Assembly: GCF_016904885.1 (NCBI RefSeq)
Contig: NZ_JADWYI010000001.1
Span: forward strand, 8,985,224 to 9,049,223
Source: Archangium primigenium
GTDB lineage: Bacteria > Myxococcota > Myxococcia > Myxococcales > Myxococcaceae
DNA length: 64,000 bases
Direction of reading: 5' to 3'
In this document: positions 9,219 through 18,497 of the stretch, in pieces
Position numbering within the stretch: the stretch's first letter is position 1
Layout: each line of letters starts with the position of its first letter
Translations under genes and position numbers: made by a program
The notes under the pieces: generated by a model
The model's input: the letters and a program-made list of their open reading frames with translations, nothing else
What the model was told of the DNA's origin: nothing
Database searches by the model: none

Positions 9219-10481
9219 ATGGCGGGCGACATGACGCCTCTCCCCCTGCGCAAGAAGGTCGTCCTGGGCCTGCAGCACACCGTCGCCATGTTCGGCGCCA
9301 CCGTCCTGGTGCCGCTGCTCACCGGGCTCAACCCGAGCGTGGCGCTGTTCGGCGCGGGGCTGGGTACCCTGCTCTTCCACGCCCTCACCGGGTGGGGCGT
9401 GCCCATCTTCCTGGGCAGCAGCTTCGCCTTCATCGCGCCCATCATCGCGGTGCTCCAGTCCGAGGGCCCGGGCGCGGTGGGCGGAGGGCTCATCGCCGCG
9501 GGCGCCATGTACGTGGTCTTCGCCGCGGCGGTGAAGGCGGTGGGCGTGGCGCGGGTGCAGCGGGTGTTTCCACCCGTCGTCACCGGCCCGGTCATCATCG
9601 TCATCGGCCTGAGCCTGGCCCCTGTCGCCATCCAGCAGGCGCAGAGCCACTGGGGGCTCTCCGTCACCACGCTGCTGGCCGCCATCCTCACGAGCGTCTT
9701 CGCCCGCGGCCTCTTCAAGATGATCCCCATCCTCGTCGCCGTGGTGGTGGGCTACCTGTCCGCGCTCGCGCTGGGGGCGGTGGAGCCCGCCCGGCTCGAC
9801 GCCATCCGCGCCGCGGCCTGGGTGGGCCTGCCGCCCTTCCACGCGCCGAGCCTGTCGTGGTCGGCGGTGTTCGTGCTCGCCCCGGTGGCGCTCGTCACCT
9901 TCATCGAGCACGTGGGCGACGTCATCGTGAATGGCCGCGTGGTGGGCAAGGATTTCCTCCAGTCGCCCGGCCTGCCGCGCACCCTGTTCGCCGATGGCAT
10001 CGCCAACATGACCTCCGCCGCGCTCGGCGGGCCCGCGGCCACCACCTACGCGGAGAACACGGGCGTGCTCGCCGTCACGCGCGTGTACGACCCGGCCGTG
10101 CTGCGCATCGCCGCGGGCTTCGCGCTGCTCTTTGGCCTGTCACCCAAGCTGGCCGCCGTGTTCCAGAGCTTCCCGCCGGGCGTGCTCGGCGGGGTGAGCA
10201 TCCTGCTCTTCGGGATGATCGCCTCGGTGGGCATCCGCACGCTGTCCGAGGCGCGCATCGACTTCGCCCACAGCCGCAACCTCATCGTGGTGAGCCTCAT
10301 CCTCGTGCTCGGCCTGGGCGGCGCCAAGGTGCCGGTGAGCGTGGGCGGGCTGCACCTGGAGCTGCACGGCATGGCGCTCGCCGCGCTCGTGGGTATCCTC
10401 GCCCACGCCCTGCTCCCCGACTCGCTCGAGCGCGAGGAGCGGGATCCACACGCCTCCGGGCCCACCGGTCCGGAGGTCTGA
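9219..10481 (+). CDS. uraA: Uracil/xanthine permease, NCS2 family (UraA-like)
   Basis: 420 residues with about a dozen hydrophobic segments. The N-terminal [29 protein letters not shown] is the signature opening of UraA/PyrP-type nucleobase permeases. [10 protein letters not shown] and [15 protein letters not shown] correspond to the family's substrate and proton sites. It should import uracil (possibly xanthine) across the inner membrane. ATG 9219 is used; a second ATG four codons later (9231) is also possible. It lacks an obvious pyrimidine-salvage neighbour. The gene symbol is by family resemblance only. Confidence 0.88.
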   Translation: MAGDMTPLPLRKKVVLGLQHTVAMFGATVLVPLLTGLNPSVALFGAGLGTLLFHALTGWGVPIFLGSSFAFIAPIIAVLQSEGPGAVGGGLIAAGAMYVVFAAAVKAVGVARVQRVFPPVVTGPVIIVIGLSLAPVAIQQAQSHWGLSVTTLLAAILTSVFARGLFKMIPILVAVVVGYLSALALGAVEPARLDAIRAAAWVGLPPFHAPSLSWSAVFVLAPVALVTFIEHVGDVIVNGRVVGKDFLQSPGLPRTLFADGIANMTSAALGGPAATTYAENTGVLAVTRVYDPAVLRIAAGFALLFGLSPKLAAVFQSFPPGVLGGVSILLFGMIASVGIRTLSEARIDFAHSRNLIVVSLILVLGLGGAKVPVSVGGLHLELHGMALAALVGILAHALLPDSLEREERDPHASGPTGPEV

Positions 10482-10508
10482 GACACACGGGTTCAATTGG
10501 AGAAGACG

Positions 10509-11171
10509 ATGAAGACGACGTGGGGGGCCCGCGCGGCGGGCATCATGCTGCTGCTGGCACCGGGCCTGGGCGCGGCCCAGGAGGAACAGGAGGCGCCGCC
10601 GCGGCCGCGCACGCTGGTGATGGCGCGGGTGCTGGACCTGCTGCTGGACACGGTCGCGCTCGACGCGGAGCACACGCTGACGCCCCGGCTCACCGTGGCG
10701 GGCACGGCGCGGGTGACGGCGCGGCTCATGCCCGCGCGCGAGTCCACCGACCTCGGCACCGAGCGCAAAGGCCTGTCCCTGGAGCCGGGCGTGCACGTCT
10801 ACCTCTCCGGCCGGGCTCCCGAGGGGTTCTGGATCGGCCCCCACCTGGAGGTCTCCACGCAACACACCACGGAGCGCTTCTACCCACTCGCACCTCAACC
10901 CGATGTCCAGGAGGTCTGGAGACGGACGGTGAGCTACGGAGGCAGTCTGCGCACGGGCTACACGGCCATCCTGGGGCCGGGCCTGGCCGTGCAGGTGGGC
11001 GTGGATCTCGTGGCGCGCTTCAACCACCTGGACACCGACTCGCGGCCAGCGGTGGGGCGCCTCCTCGCGAGCCAGGTCGGCAGTGGGCTCGGCTCCCTGC
11101 TGGGCGGGTACGAGCCCGAGGGCTGGAGCATCACGCCCCGGGTGTCCCTCGCGCTCGGCGGCGCCTTCTGA
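10509..11171 (+). CDS. Predicted outer-membrane beta-barrel-like protein
   Basis: 220 residues. A clear signal peptide (MKTTWGARAAGIMLLLAPGLGAAQ) is followed by alternating polar/hydrophobic strands with many Gly, Thr and Arg and an aromatic-containing C-terminal strand ending in Phe (VSLALGGAF), which is typical of outer-membrane barrels. ATG 10509 is chosen over an ATG four codons earlier because GGAGAAG lies at the right distance. Its stop overlaps the ATG of the VOC gene. The family is not recognised further. Confidence 0.6.
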   Translation: MKTTWGARAAGIMLLLAPGLGAAQEEQEAPPRPRTLVMARVLDLLLDTVALDAEHTLTPRLTVAGTARVTARLMPARESTDLGTERKGLSLEPGVHVYLSGRAPEGFWIGPHLEVSTQHTTERFYPLAPQPDVQEVWRRTVSYGGSLRTGYTAILGPGLAVQVGVDLVARFNHLDTDSRPAVGRLLASQVGSGLGSLLGGYEPEGWSITPRVSLALGGAF

Positions 11172-11551
11172 TGAGCGTCCAGTTCAACCACACCATCGTC
11201 GCGGCGAAGGACAAGGTCCGCTCCGCGCGCTTCCTCGCCGAGCTGCTCGGGCTGCCCGAGCCGAGACCGGCCTGGCACTTCCTGGTGGTGGAGCTGGCCC
11301 ATGGCGTGTCGCTCGACTACATCGACACGACCGAGGACATCGCCTCCCAGCACTATGCCTTCCTCGTGTCGGACGACGTGTTCGACGCGCTGATCGCGAA
11401 GATCCGCGCGCGCGGCATCCCGCACTGGGCCGACCCGCGCGGCCAGCACCCCGGGGAGATCAACACGGACCATGGCGGCCGGGGCGTCTACTTCCAGGAT
11501 CCCTCGGGCCACTACATGGAGGCCATCACCAAGCCCTACGGCGGCGGGTAG
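11171..11551 (+). CDS. VOC (glyoxalase/dioxygenase-fold) family protein
   Basis: 126 residues, one vicinal-oxygen-chelate module of two beta-alpha-beta-beta-beta repeats. It opens with FNHTIVAAKDKVRSARFLAELLGL and ends with GGRGVYFQDPSGHYMEAITKPYG, where the conserved Glu of the second half is a usual metal ligand. Family members include glyoxalases, dioxygenases and resistance proteins, and the substrate cannot be read from the sequence. The start codon overlaps the preceding stop by four bases, so it is probably translated with the barrel-like protein. It ends 95 bases before the kinase at 11647. Confidence 0.85.
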   Translation: MSVQFNHTIVAAKDKVRSARFLAELLGLPEPRPAWHFLVVELAHGVSLDYIDTTEDIASQHYAFLVSDDVFDALIAKIRARGIPHWADPRGQHPGEINTDHGGRGVYFQDPSGHYMEAITKPYGGG

Positions 11552-11646
11552 CGGCCTCCCAGGTCCTCCGCCCGGACGTGACTTCCGCCGTCACCTCGTG
11601 GTATCCGCTCGCCCCCAGGCGAACGGATGCACGCGGAGGTGAACGA

Positions 11647-13005
11647 GTGACCCGAAGTCCTGAAGACGCGCCCCTGGCCCCCGGAACGCAGGTGGGCACC
11701 TGGCGCGTGGTGGAACGCCTGGGGATGGGCGGCCAGGGCGCCGTGTACCGCGTGGAGGACATGGCGCGCCCCGGTGACTTCTACGCGCTCAAGCTCGCGC
11801 TGCACGCGCGAGACGAACGCGTCGAGCGGGAAATCACGCTGATGATGGGCCGGGCCGCGCATCCCCATGTGGTGCGCTTCCATGGCTGCGCCCGCTGGCC
11901 CCATCCTCGCGAGGGCCGTCTGGGTTTCGTCATGGATTGGGTGCCCGGCCAGGCCCTGGATGTCTGGGCCGAGTCACCCGGAGCCACCTTCCGGCGGCTC
12001 GCCACGATGGGCGCCACGGTGGCGCGGACCCTCGGAGACTTGCACGCCCGGGGCGTCCTGCACCGCGACCTCAAGCCCGAGCACATCCAGGTACGCGCCT
12101 CGGATGGAGAGCCCGTGCTGCTCGACTTCGGCGTGGGCTGGTACCCGAACGCCCCGCCGCTCACCACCGGCCCCCTGCCCCCGGCCACGCGCTACCTCGT
12201 CAGCCCCGAGGCCGTGAACTTCCTCTGGCGGAGCGCCGAGCATCCCGGCACGCATTACGCCCATCAACCCACCGATGACCTGTATGCCCTGGGGGTCTGT
12301 CTTTACCGGGCCACCACGGGGCATTACCCCTTTCCCGAGTGGTGGCCTCCGGATGTCCTGCAATCCGCCATCGTCCATGTGCGGCCCGTCCCGCCCGCGC
12401 TCGTCCATCCCCGGGTGCCTCGGGCCTTGAGCGAGGTCATCGTCCGGCTGCTGGAGAAGGACCCCCGGGCGCGCTACCCGAGCGGCGCCGCCCTGCACGA
12501 CGCCCTGGTCGCGGTGGCCCGACAGGAAGACGCCGCGTGGGACGCGGACATCTTCGAGCGGGAGCAGCAAGACATCCTCCGGCCGCCCAGGCCCCGCCCC
12601 GCCTGGACCTCGGAGTCGCCGACTCCCCCGCGTCGGCATCACGTCTGGCCTCGTCGGCTGGTGCTCGCCGCCGCGATGGCGTGGCTGCTGCTCCCCGTGG
12701 GCCAGGCGCCCCGGCCTCCCCCGGAGGCGCCCCTCCCAGACGCCGGGTGGACGGCGGAGGCCCGCGTGGATCCGCTCTCCGTGCAGCCCGAACAGGCGCC
12801 CCTCCCCGTGCGGAATCAGAAGCGGGCGCCGTGTACGAAGGGACTGGAGGTGGAGCTGTCCGACGGGTGCTGGCATTCCCTCGTCAAACAACACCCCCCG
12901 GACTGCCCTCCTCAAACAGTCGCCTACAAAGGCCAGTGCCTCTGGCCGGTCCCGAAATCACGGCCCGAGCCCACCAGCATCGACGGAGGCCTGAACCTGG
13001 AATGA
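11647..13005 (+). CDS. Eukaryotic-type Ser/Thr protein kinase, single-pass membrane, altered catalytic loop
   Basis: 452 residues. GTG 11647 is chosen because GGAGGTGAACGA directly precedes it. The kinase domain spans about residues 17-285: a Gly loop (LGMGGQGAVYRVED), ATP-binding Lys (YALKLAL), HRDLKPEHIQ and DFG. The catalytic-loop Asn usually following HRDLKPE is His here, which may weaken metal binding. A membrane helix (about residues 340-355) leads to a Pro-rich tail with four Cys and no known domain. The output is unknown. The next gene's possible ATG at 13002 overlaps its stop. Confidence 0.88.
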   Translation: MTRSPEDAPLAPGTQVGTWRVVERLGMGGQGAVYRVEDMARPGDFYALKLALHARDERVEREITLMMGRAAHPHVVRFHGCARWPHPREGRLGFVMDWVPGQALDVWAESPGATFRRLATMGATVARTLGDLHARGVLHRDLKPEHIQVRASDGEPVLLDFGVGWYPNAPPLTTGPLPPATRYLVSPEAVNFLWRSAEHPGTHYAHQPTDDLYALGVCLYRATTGHYPFPEWWPPDVLQSAIVHVRPVPPALVHPRVPRALSEVIVRLLEKDPRARYPSGAALHDALVAVARQEDAAWDADIFEREQQDILRPPRPRPAWTSESPTPPRRHHVWPRRLVLAAAMAWLLLPVGQAPRPPPEAPLPDAGWTAEARVDPLSVQPEQAPLPVRNQKRAPCTKGLEVELSDGCWHSLVKQHPPDCPPQTVAYKGQCLWPVPKSRPEPTSIDGGLNLE

Positions 13006-13076
13006 CCCGGGGCCGAAGAGCGGCGTTTGACTCGCCCTCCCTCCCTGATCTGGACTGGGCCCCGGGAGACATCGCC

Positions 13077-15413
13077 ATGAGACGCGAAGCGTGGATGTGG
13101 GGGGTCGCCACCCTACTGGTGCTCGCCGGGGCCTTGGCCCTGTGGCGAGACACGCGGACACCTCCGCCCGTGGCAGCAGGGAGAGCCGCCGTGACGGGCG
13201 TCTTCCCAAGGATTGACCCGACGTCTCCCCTGACGGCCAGCGTGCCGCCGACCGAAGCCGTGCGCCTCCGGGGCCGGGTGAAGGACACCCGAGGGCCCGT
13301 GGCCGGTGCGCGGGTGCTCGCCACCACGTCCGTGGCCGGGGAGTCGCTGTCGGCGCTGCCGTGCCACGAGGGCATCGATCTTCCGCTGCTCGAGTGCCAC
13401 AACCCCCACGCGCTGTTCGAGCTCGTGGCCCAGCGCGCGGGCGAGGTCCCCGTGCTCGCCCAGGGCACGTCCGCGTCGGATGGCACGTTCTCCCTCGAGG
13501 TGCCTCGGGCGGACCACTATACCCTCTGGGTGGAGTCCACCGAGGGCGTGGCGATCCGGCACGACGTGCGGGCGGGCGAAGAGGAGCTCGCGCTCGAACT
13601 CGACCCGGGTGCGCGGGTCTCGGGGGTCGTGCGCGGCGAGGACGAGGCGCCCATTCCGGGAGCGCTCGTCACCGCCATCTACACGCGGCACAGCCGCTTC
13701 TTCGAGGCGCTCGCGGACGGCGCGGGACAGTTCGACCTGGGCACCCTTCCCCGGGGCGACTACACCCTCGTCGTCACCCGGACGGGACTGAGCCCCACCA
13801 CCTTCGAGTTCAAGGCCCATGCGCCCCGGTTGCGCCTGGAGCCCGTGCTCACCCGACCCCGCGATCTCTCCGGCGTCGTCCTGCATGAGGGGCGGCCCGT
13901 GGGGGACGCGAGCGTGAGCGTCCATTGCTACCGCGATGCCCTCGCGCGGAGCGTGCGCACGGACGCGCGCGGACACTTCGCCTTCGAGGGTCTGCCCGCC
14001 CAGCCACACTACACCCTCGAAGCCAGACACCCGGGATTGATGAGCAGCCTCGAGGTCGACCCGCAAGAGTCGGCGGACACGCTGACCGTGGAGATGGCCC
14101 CCGCCGTCGCACTGCGAGGGGTCGTCCGGGATCCCACGGGTCGGCCCATTCCAGACGCGCACGTCGAGGCCGAGGTCGCGCCTTCGGACGAGGAGGGCAA
14201 CGCGCTCGGAGGGTCGGCACGCACGGATGAACACGGCGCCTATGTCCTCGAAGACCTCGTCCCCGCCCACTACCGGGTTCACGCCGGCGCCGCGGGTCAT
14301 CTCGACTCCGAGAGTCAGGAGGTGGAGTTGACCCGAGGCGCCCGTGAGCAGGACTTCACCCTCGCCCCCGCGACGGTGCTCAGCGGCGTGCTCGTGGACG
14401 AAGACGGACAACCGGTCGCGGACGAGTCCCTTCAACTGACGTCGCCCGCGCTCGCGGAGACGCTCCGGACGGATTCCGGACAGGACGGGCGCTTCGCCTT
14501 CGATGTGCCTCGGGTGGGGCGCTATCACTTGCAGGTGATGGGCCGGACCAGCCAGGCCCAGGCCCCGGTGGAGGTCACCGCGCCCGCGGAATTGCGTCTG
14601 TCCGTGCAGCGGCTGCCCACCCTCCGAGGCGAGGTGGTGGACGACACGGGATTGGCCCTGTCTGGCGTCGAGGTCTCCCTGTGGCCCGAGGCCCCTGGCG
14701 ACGCACAACGGCATCTCACGTACGGCCACACGAACGCACGGGGCCAATTCCAACTGCGCGCGCCCGCCGAGGGACGCTACCGGCTCACCGCCGAGTTCAT
14801 CCTCGGGGACATCACCCAGACCGCGACGACACTCGTGACGGTCGGACCCCAGGGGGCGGACACCCGTCTGGTTTTGGAGAAAGGCCATGCGCTCTCCGGG
14901 GTCGTGGTGGACTCGCGAGGACAGCCCGTCGAGGGCGCCGTCGTCGAGGTCGTCTCGCCCCTGCGCGCGGAAGTGCTGCGCTGTGGGGGCCCCCTCGGGG
15001 GGAAGACAGGACCCGATGGCCGCTTCTCCTTCCAACAGGTTCCGGACGACGCCGAGCTGAAGGTGTCCAGGGAAGGACTCGTGCTGGCCTGCTCGGGCCC
15101 ACCACCTGGACGTCGGGGGGTGCGCCTGGCACCTGGGACTCAGGACGTGCGTGCCGTCCTGGTGAAGAAGGCCGTCGTCCGAGGCAAGCTCATCCACGCG
15201 GACGGCTCACCCGTGACCGTCTACACCATCAATGGCCTGGCCCGGGCGAGCCCCCAGGGGTGGTTCGTCCAGGAGTTCTGGTGCACGGGCCCGCTCACGC
15301 TCGAGCTGTCGGAAATTGATTCCAAGCCGGGCGCCGTGCCCCTGAAGCGCACCGTGTCCGTGGAACAGGAGAAGGACCTGGACCTGGGCAGGCTCGTCCT
15401 CGATGGCGGTTGA
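13077..15413 (+). CDS. Membrane-anchored protein of carboxypeptidase-regulatory-like repeats
   Basis: 778 residues from ATG 13077 (GGGAG upstream). An in-frame ATG at 13002 overlapping the kinase stop would add 25 residues ahead of the anchor helix. After one N-terminal helix (VATLLVLAGALALW), the protein is built of about nine beta-sandwich repeats. Each has a pattern such as LRGVVRDPTGRPIPDAHV ... TDEHGAYVLEDLVPAHYRVHA, the CarboxypepD_reg/transthyretin-like motif. Such repeats usually serve as extracytoplasmic spacers or binding modules. No enzyme domain is visible. It is in a tight run with the kinase before and the polytopic protein after, which overlaps it by 11 bases. Confidence 0.8.
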   Translation: MRREAWMWGVATLLVLAGALALWRDTRTPPPVAAGRAAVTGVFPRIDPTSPLTASVPPTEAVRLRGRVKDTRGPVAGARVLATTSVAGESLSALPCHEGIDLPLLECHNPHALFELVAQRAGEVPVLAQGTSASDGTFSLEVPRADHYTLWVESTEGVAIRHDVRAGEEELALELDPGARVSGVVRGEDEAPIPGALVTAIYTRHSRFFEALADGAGQFDLGTLPRGDYTLVVTRTGLSPTTFEFKAHAPRLRLEPVLTRPRDLSGVVLHEGRPVGDASVSVHCYRDALARSVRTDARGHFAFEGLPAQPHYTLEARHPGLMSSLEVDPQESADTLTVEMAPAVALRGVVRDPTGRPIPDAHVEAEVAPSDEEGNALGGSARTDEHGAYVLEDLVPAHYRVHAGAAGHLDSESQEVELTRGAREQDFTLAPATVLSGVLVDEDGQPVADESLQLTSPALAETLRTDSGQDGRFAFDVPRVGRYHLQVMGRTSQAQAPVEVTAPAELRLSVQRLPTLRGEVVDDTGLALSGVEVSLWPEAPGDAQRHLTYGHTNARGQFQLRAPAEGRYRLTAEFILGDITQTATTLVTVGPQGADTRLVLEKGHALSGVVVDSRGQPVEGAVVEVVSPLRAEVLRCGGPLGGKTGPDGRFSFQQVPDDAELKVSREGLVLACSGPPPGRRGVRLAPGTQDVRAVLVKKAVVRGKLIHADGSPVTVYTINGLARASPQGWFVQEFWCTGPLTLELSEIDSKPGAVPLKRTVSVEQEKDLDLGRLVLDGG

Positions 15414-17199
15414 GCATCTGAGAATCTCGCTCGCCATCGGCGGAATTCTGCGTCAAGCAGTCCCCGTGCCACACGACCGCATCTCCTCCAGGACATCCGG
15501 AGCGCTCCCCTGGGCCGGAGCGCTCATTGGCGCGCTCTGGTTCATCGCCGTGGGGGGCGGCCGGACCCTCGACCCCACCTACCTGGACTGGCTCGGCGCG
15601 AGCGATCTCGCGCAGCACACGCTCGGCTGGCTCCACTTCCGTGACGCCCCGTGGGGCTTGCCGCTGGGGCGCACCCCCAGCCTCATGCGGCCCCTGCTCA
15701 CCACGGTGGGCTTCTCCGACGCCAATCCCTGGGTGTCGCTCCTGCTCAAGCCCTTCTCGCGCTGGCTGCCCCGGGACTTCCAGTTCATCGGGCCGTGGCT
15801 GCTCTTGTGCTTCGCGCTCCAGGGGTGGATGGGCGTCAAGCTCGTGGGCCTGTTCACGCCCCGCGCCCTGCCCCGGCTGCTCGGCTCCGCCCTGTTCGTG
15901 ATGTCGCCCGTACTCCTCTTCCGCTTCGAGCACGACACGCTGTGCGCCCACTGGCTGCTGCTCGCGATGCTCTACCTGAACCTGCGTCCGCGGGAGGACG
16001 CCCGGGCCGCGTGGCGCGCGCTCGGCCAGGCGGCGGGTGTCAACGCGCTGGCCTCGGGCATCCACCCCTATCTGGAGGTGATGGTCTTCGGGCTCACGCT
16101 CGCGCTCGCGCTGGACGTGGCCCGGACGCGGCGGCTGTCCTGGCGCGCGGTGGGAGCGGGGCTCGCGGGTGTGGGGGTGCTCGTGGGCGGCCTGTTCCTG
16201 CTCTTCGGCTACGTGGGCCAGGGCGTGAGCAGTGGCGCGGGCGGCTTCGGCTTCTTCAGCGCCGACCTGCTCACGCTCGTGAATCCCCGGGGCTGGACCC
16301 GCGTGCTGCCCTCGTTGCCCAGCGGGGATGGTCAGTACGAGGGCTTTGGCTATCTGGGCACCGGGGTGCTCGCGCTCGGCGTGGGCGCGCTCGTGGGCCG
16401 GCGCGTGTCGTGGGGGCCCCCGCTCCGGGCGGCGGTGCGGGCCCATGCGCCGCTCGTGGGGGTGGCGCTGCTCTGCGCGCTGCTCGCCTTCTCGTCGGTC
16501 ATGACGGTGGCGGGCCAGGAGGTGCTCACCCTGCGCTCGCTGGTCAAACCCCTGCTGCCCCTGCTCGGCGCGTTCCGCTCCTCGGGCCGCTTCATCTGGG
16601 TGCTCCACTACACGCTGATGACGGGCATCCTCGCGCTGGTGCTGTGGCGGACCCGCACGCGGCCCCGGGTGGCCACCGCCGTGCTGGGCGTCGCCGTGCT
16701 CCTGCAGGCCCTGGACACCCCCGACCTGTGGCGGCGCATCCGCTTCCTGGAGGACCCCTGGCGCCGCCTGCGCGCCCCGGAGTGGGCCCAGGTGGATTCC
16801 TTCTACCGGCACATCGTCCTCTATCCGCCGTCCATTCATGGCTCGGGGGTGCCGTGTGTGCGCAACACCTTCCCGGACGACGAGTACCTGCGCTTCGGGG
16901 ACCTCGCCTACCGCCGGGGGCTGAGCACCAACAGTGGCTACTCGGCCCGGCTGGACGAGCGGCACGTGGCCGAGGTCTGCGCGGCGCTCGAGGCCACGCT
17001 GGAGGGCGGGCGGCTCTCCGAGGACACCCTCTATGTGGTGGATGCGTCCCGGCACGGCTGGATGCGGCGGATGGGCGAGCGTCTGACGTGCGGCGTGCTG
17101 GAGGGGTTCACGGTCTGTGTGGCCGCGCGGACGGGTCGGTTCCGGGAGGCGCTGTCCCGGACGACCTCCGGGGAGTTCCGGGAAATAATCAGAAAATGA
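15403..17199 (+). CDS. Polytopic membrane protein, DUF6311/GT-C glycosyltransferase-like
   Basis: 598 residues with about a dozen hydrophobic helices. The N-terminal pattern (ALIGALWFIAVGGG, LDPTYLDWL, SDLAQHTLGWLHFRD, then DFQFIGPWLLLCFALQGWMGV) resembles DUF6311 proteins, which share architecture with GT-C glycosyltransferases that use lipid-linked sugars. The C-terminal 150 residues are soluble and contain three Cys. ATG 15403 overlaps the preceding stop. A later start is possible because the first 25 residues are not hydrophobic. The acceptor is unknown. The stop codon lies inside an AT-rich hairpin. Confidence 0.7.
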   Translation: MAVEHLRISLAIGGILRQAVPVPHDRISSRTSGALPWAGALIGALWFIAVGGGRTLDPTYLDWLGASDLAQHTLGWLHFRDAPWGLPLGRTPSLMRPLLTTVGFSDANPWVSLLLKPFSRWLPRDFQFIGPWLLLCFALQGWMGVKLVGLFTPRALPRLLGSALFVMSPVLLFRFEHDTLCAHWLLLAMLYLNLRPREDARAAWRALGQAAGVNALASGIHPYLEVMVFGLTLALALDVARTRRLSWRAVGAGLAGVGVLVGGLFLLFGYVGQGVSSGAGGFGFFSADLLTLVNPRGWTRVLPSLPSGDGQYEGFGYLGTGVLALGVGALVGRRVSWGPPLRAAVRAHAPLVGVALLCALLAFSSVMTVAGQEVLTLRSLVKPLLPLLGAFRSSGRFIWVLHYTLMTGILALVLWRTRTRPRVATAVLGVAVLLQALDTPDLWRRIRFLEDPWRRLRAPEWAQVDSFYRHIVLYPPSIHGSGVPCVRNTFPDDEYLRFGDLAYRRGLSTNSGYSARLDERHVAEVCAALEATLEGGRLSEDTLYVVDASRHGWMRRMGERLTCGVLEGFTVCVAARTGRFREALSRTTSGEFREIIRK

Positions 17200-17218
17200 T
17201 TTTTTAATCTTTTCCGGG
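17178..17218 (+). terminator. AT-rich stem-loop with T runs overlapping a stop codon
   Basis: AATCA (17187-17191) pairs with TGATT (17197-17201) around GAAAA, followed by TTTTAATCTTTT. An outer GGAAA/TTTCC pairing (17181-17185 with 17211-17215) encloses it. The TGA of the upstream gene is within the stem. It reads as an intrinsic terminator and is conspicuous in this GC-rich DNA. Confidence 0.55.
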
Positions 17219-17270
17219 ATGAGGGTCGGCGGGGCCGCTCCTAGCCAGTGCAACCCCAGCCCTGGACCCC

Positions 17271-18479
17271 ATGACTTCCGACGCCCCGCCCCGCTCCGCC
17301 GCCCCTTCCGAGCGCAAACCGACCCCTCGGGGTCCGCGGATCGCCGTCGCCGTGGGAATCGCGGCCGTCGTCGCGGCCGTGGCGGTGATCATCCAGGGCA
17401 CCGAGGAGGCCCGTCCGGCCGAGCAGGCCGCGGCGGCCCCGCCCCCCGCGCCCTCCACGGGCCCCTCCCGGGCGGCGGCCCCCGCCGCGGGCCCCGAGGA
17501 GGCCCAGGCGAAGGCCCCCCGCTTCAGCGCCACCACGTGCTGGCCGGACCTGGCGCGCTTCAATGACGCGGTGACGATCGACACGTTCCGCGCGTGGGCC
17601 GGGCCGCTGATCGCCTCGAACGACCCGCACGTGCTCGCCTACCTCCAGGAGCGCCTCGCCGAGCTCATCGGCGGCGACGAGGGCCGGGCCCTGGAGGTGC
17701 TGGAGTGGGCGCGCGAGGCCCCTCCGGAAGAGTTCAAGCTGTTCCTCGCCGGAGTCCGGGGCGCCTCGGCGCTGCTCAAGCCCCGGGTGGCCGAGCGGCT
17801 CATCGACCTGGGCCTCGATCCGAAGATGGACCTGGAGCGCCGCGCGGGCTACCTCGACGGCGTGCAGCAGTTGCACCGGCTGGAGTCCCACCAGCTCGAG
17901 CGCCTCGGCCACTTCGCCAAGGACGCCGCGTCCGGGGAGGCGGGCTGGGTGGCCACCCGCGCCATCGGCCGGGTGATGATGGAGGACCTGGCGCGCACGG
18001 GTACCGCCAAGCCCTACCTCGACAAGCTGCTCACCATCGGCACCGAGTCCCAGGACGAGCCCGTGCGCTACCTGGCGCTGGAGATGGAGATGCACGCGGA
18101 CGCGCCGCTCGACGCGAAGTCGACCGCGCGGCTGGCCAGGCTGCTGTCCACCGAGGGCAGCGAGCACGTGCGGCGGGTGGTGGCGCATGACCTGTCGCTC
18201 GCCGAGGACAAGAAGCAGGTGCTGGACATCTACGCCAAGGCCTTCGCCGCCGAGCGGGACCTGTGCGTGCGCTGGGCGCTCTTCCGCTTCTCGGCGCGGG
18301 CGGCCGGCAAGGACGCGCTGCCGACCATGGCGAACATGGCGATGATCGACCCGCGCTTCCAGGCCAACTACCAGGACATCGAGCGGCTCTACGCGAGCGG
18401 CGTCGTCGACTACGACCGCATCTGGTTCGGCCTGCCCGACCAGAACGCCCACGGCTGCCTCGACCACCACGACGACTGA
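17271..18479 (+). CDS. Membrane-anchored HEAT-repeat-like protein
   Basis: 402 residues. A basic N-terminus is followed by a single hydrophobic helix (about residues 24-41), then an Ala/Pro-rich linker, and from about residue 80 an all-helical region of repeated pairs resembling HEAT-like repeats (for example DEPVRYLALEMEMHADAPL, SEHVRRVVAHDLSLAEDKK). No catalytic residues are evident, and a periplasmic scaffold role is inference. It is followed after 18 bases by a second HEAT-repeat protein with a signal peptide, suggesting one transcript. Confidence 0.65.
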   Translation: MTSDAPPRSAAPSERKPTPRGPRIAVAVGIAAVVAAVAVIIQGTEEARPAEQAAAAPPPAPSTGPSRAAAPAAGPEEAQAKAPRFSATTCWPDLARFNDAVTIDTFRAWAGPLIASNDPHVLAYLQERLAELIGGDEGRALEVLEWAREAPPEEFKLFLAGVRGASALLKPRVAERLIDLGLDPKMDLERRAGYLDGVQQLHRLESHQLERLGHFAKDAASGEAGWVATRAIGRVMMEDLARTGTAKPYLDKLLTIGTESQDEPVRYLALEMEMHADAPLDAKSTARLARLLSTEGSEHVRRVVAHDLSLAEDKKQVLDIYAKAFAAERDLCVRWALFRFSARAAGKDALPTMANMAMIDPRFQANYQDIERLYASGVVDYDRIWFGLPDQNAHGCLDHHDD

Positions 18480-18497
18480 GTCCCGAGCGCTCTCCCC

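Noticed and set aside
11083..11646. Longer N-terminus for the kinase at 11647
   Set aside because: The extra residues overlap the VOC gene in a different frame, and GTG 11647 has a strong ribosome-binding site.
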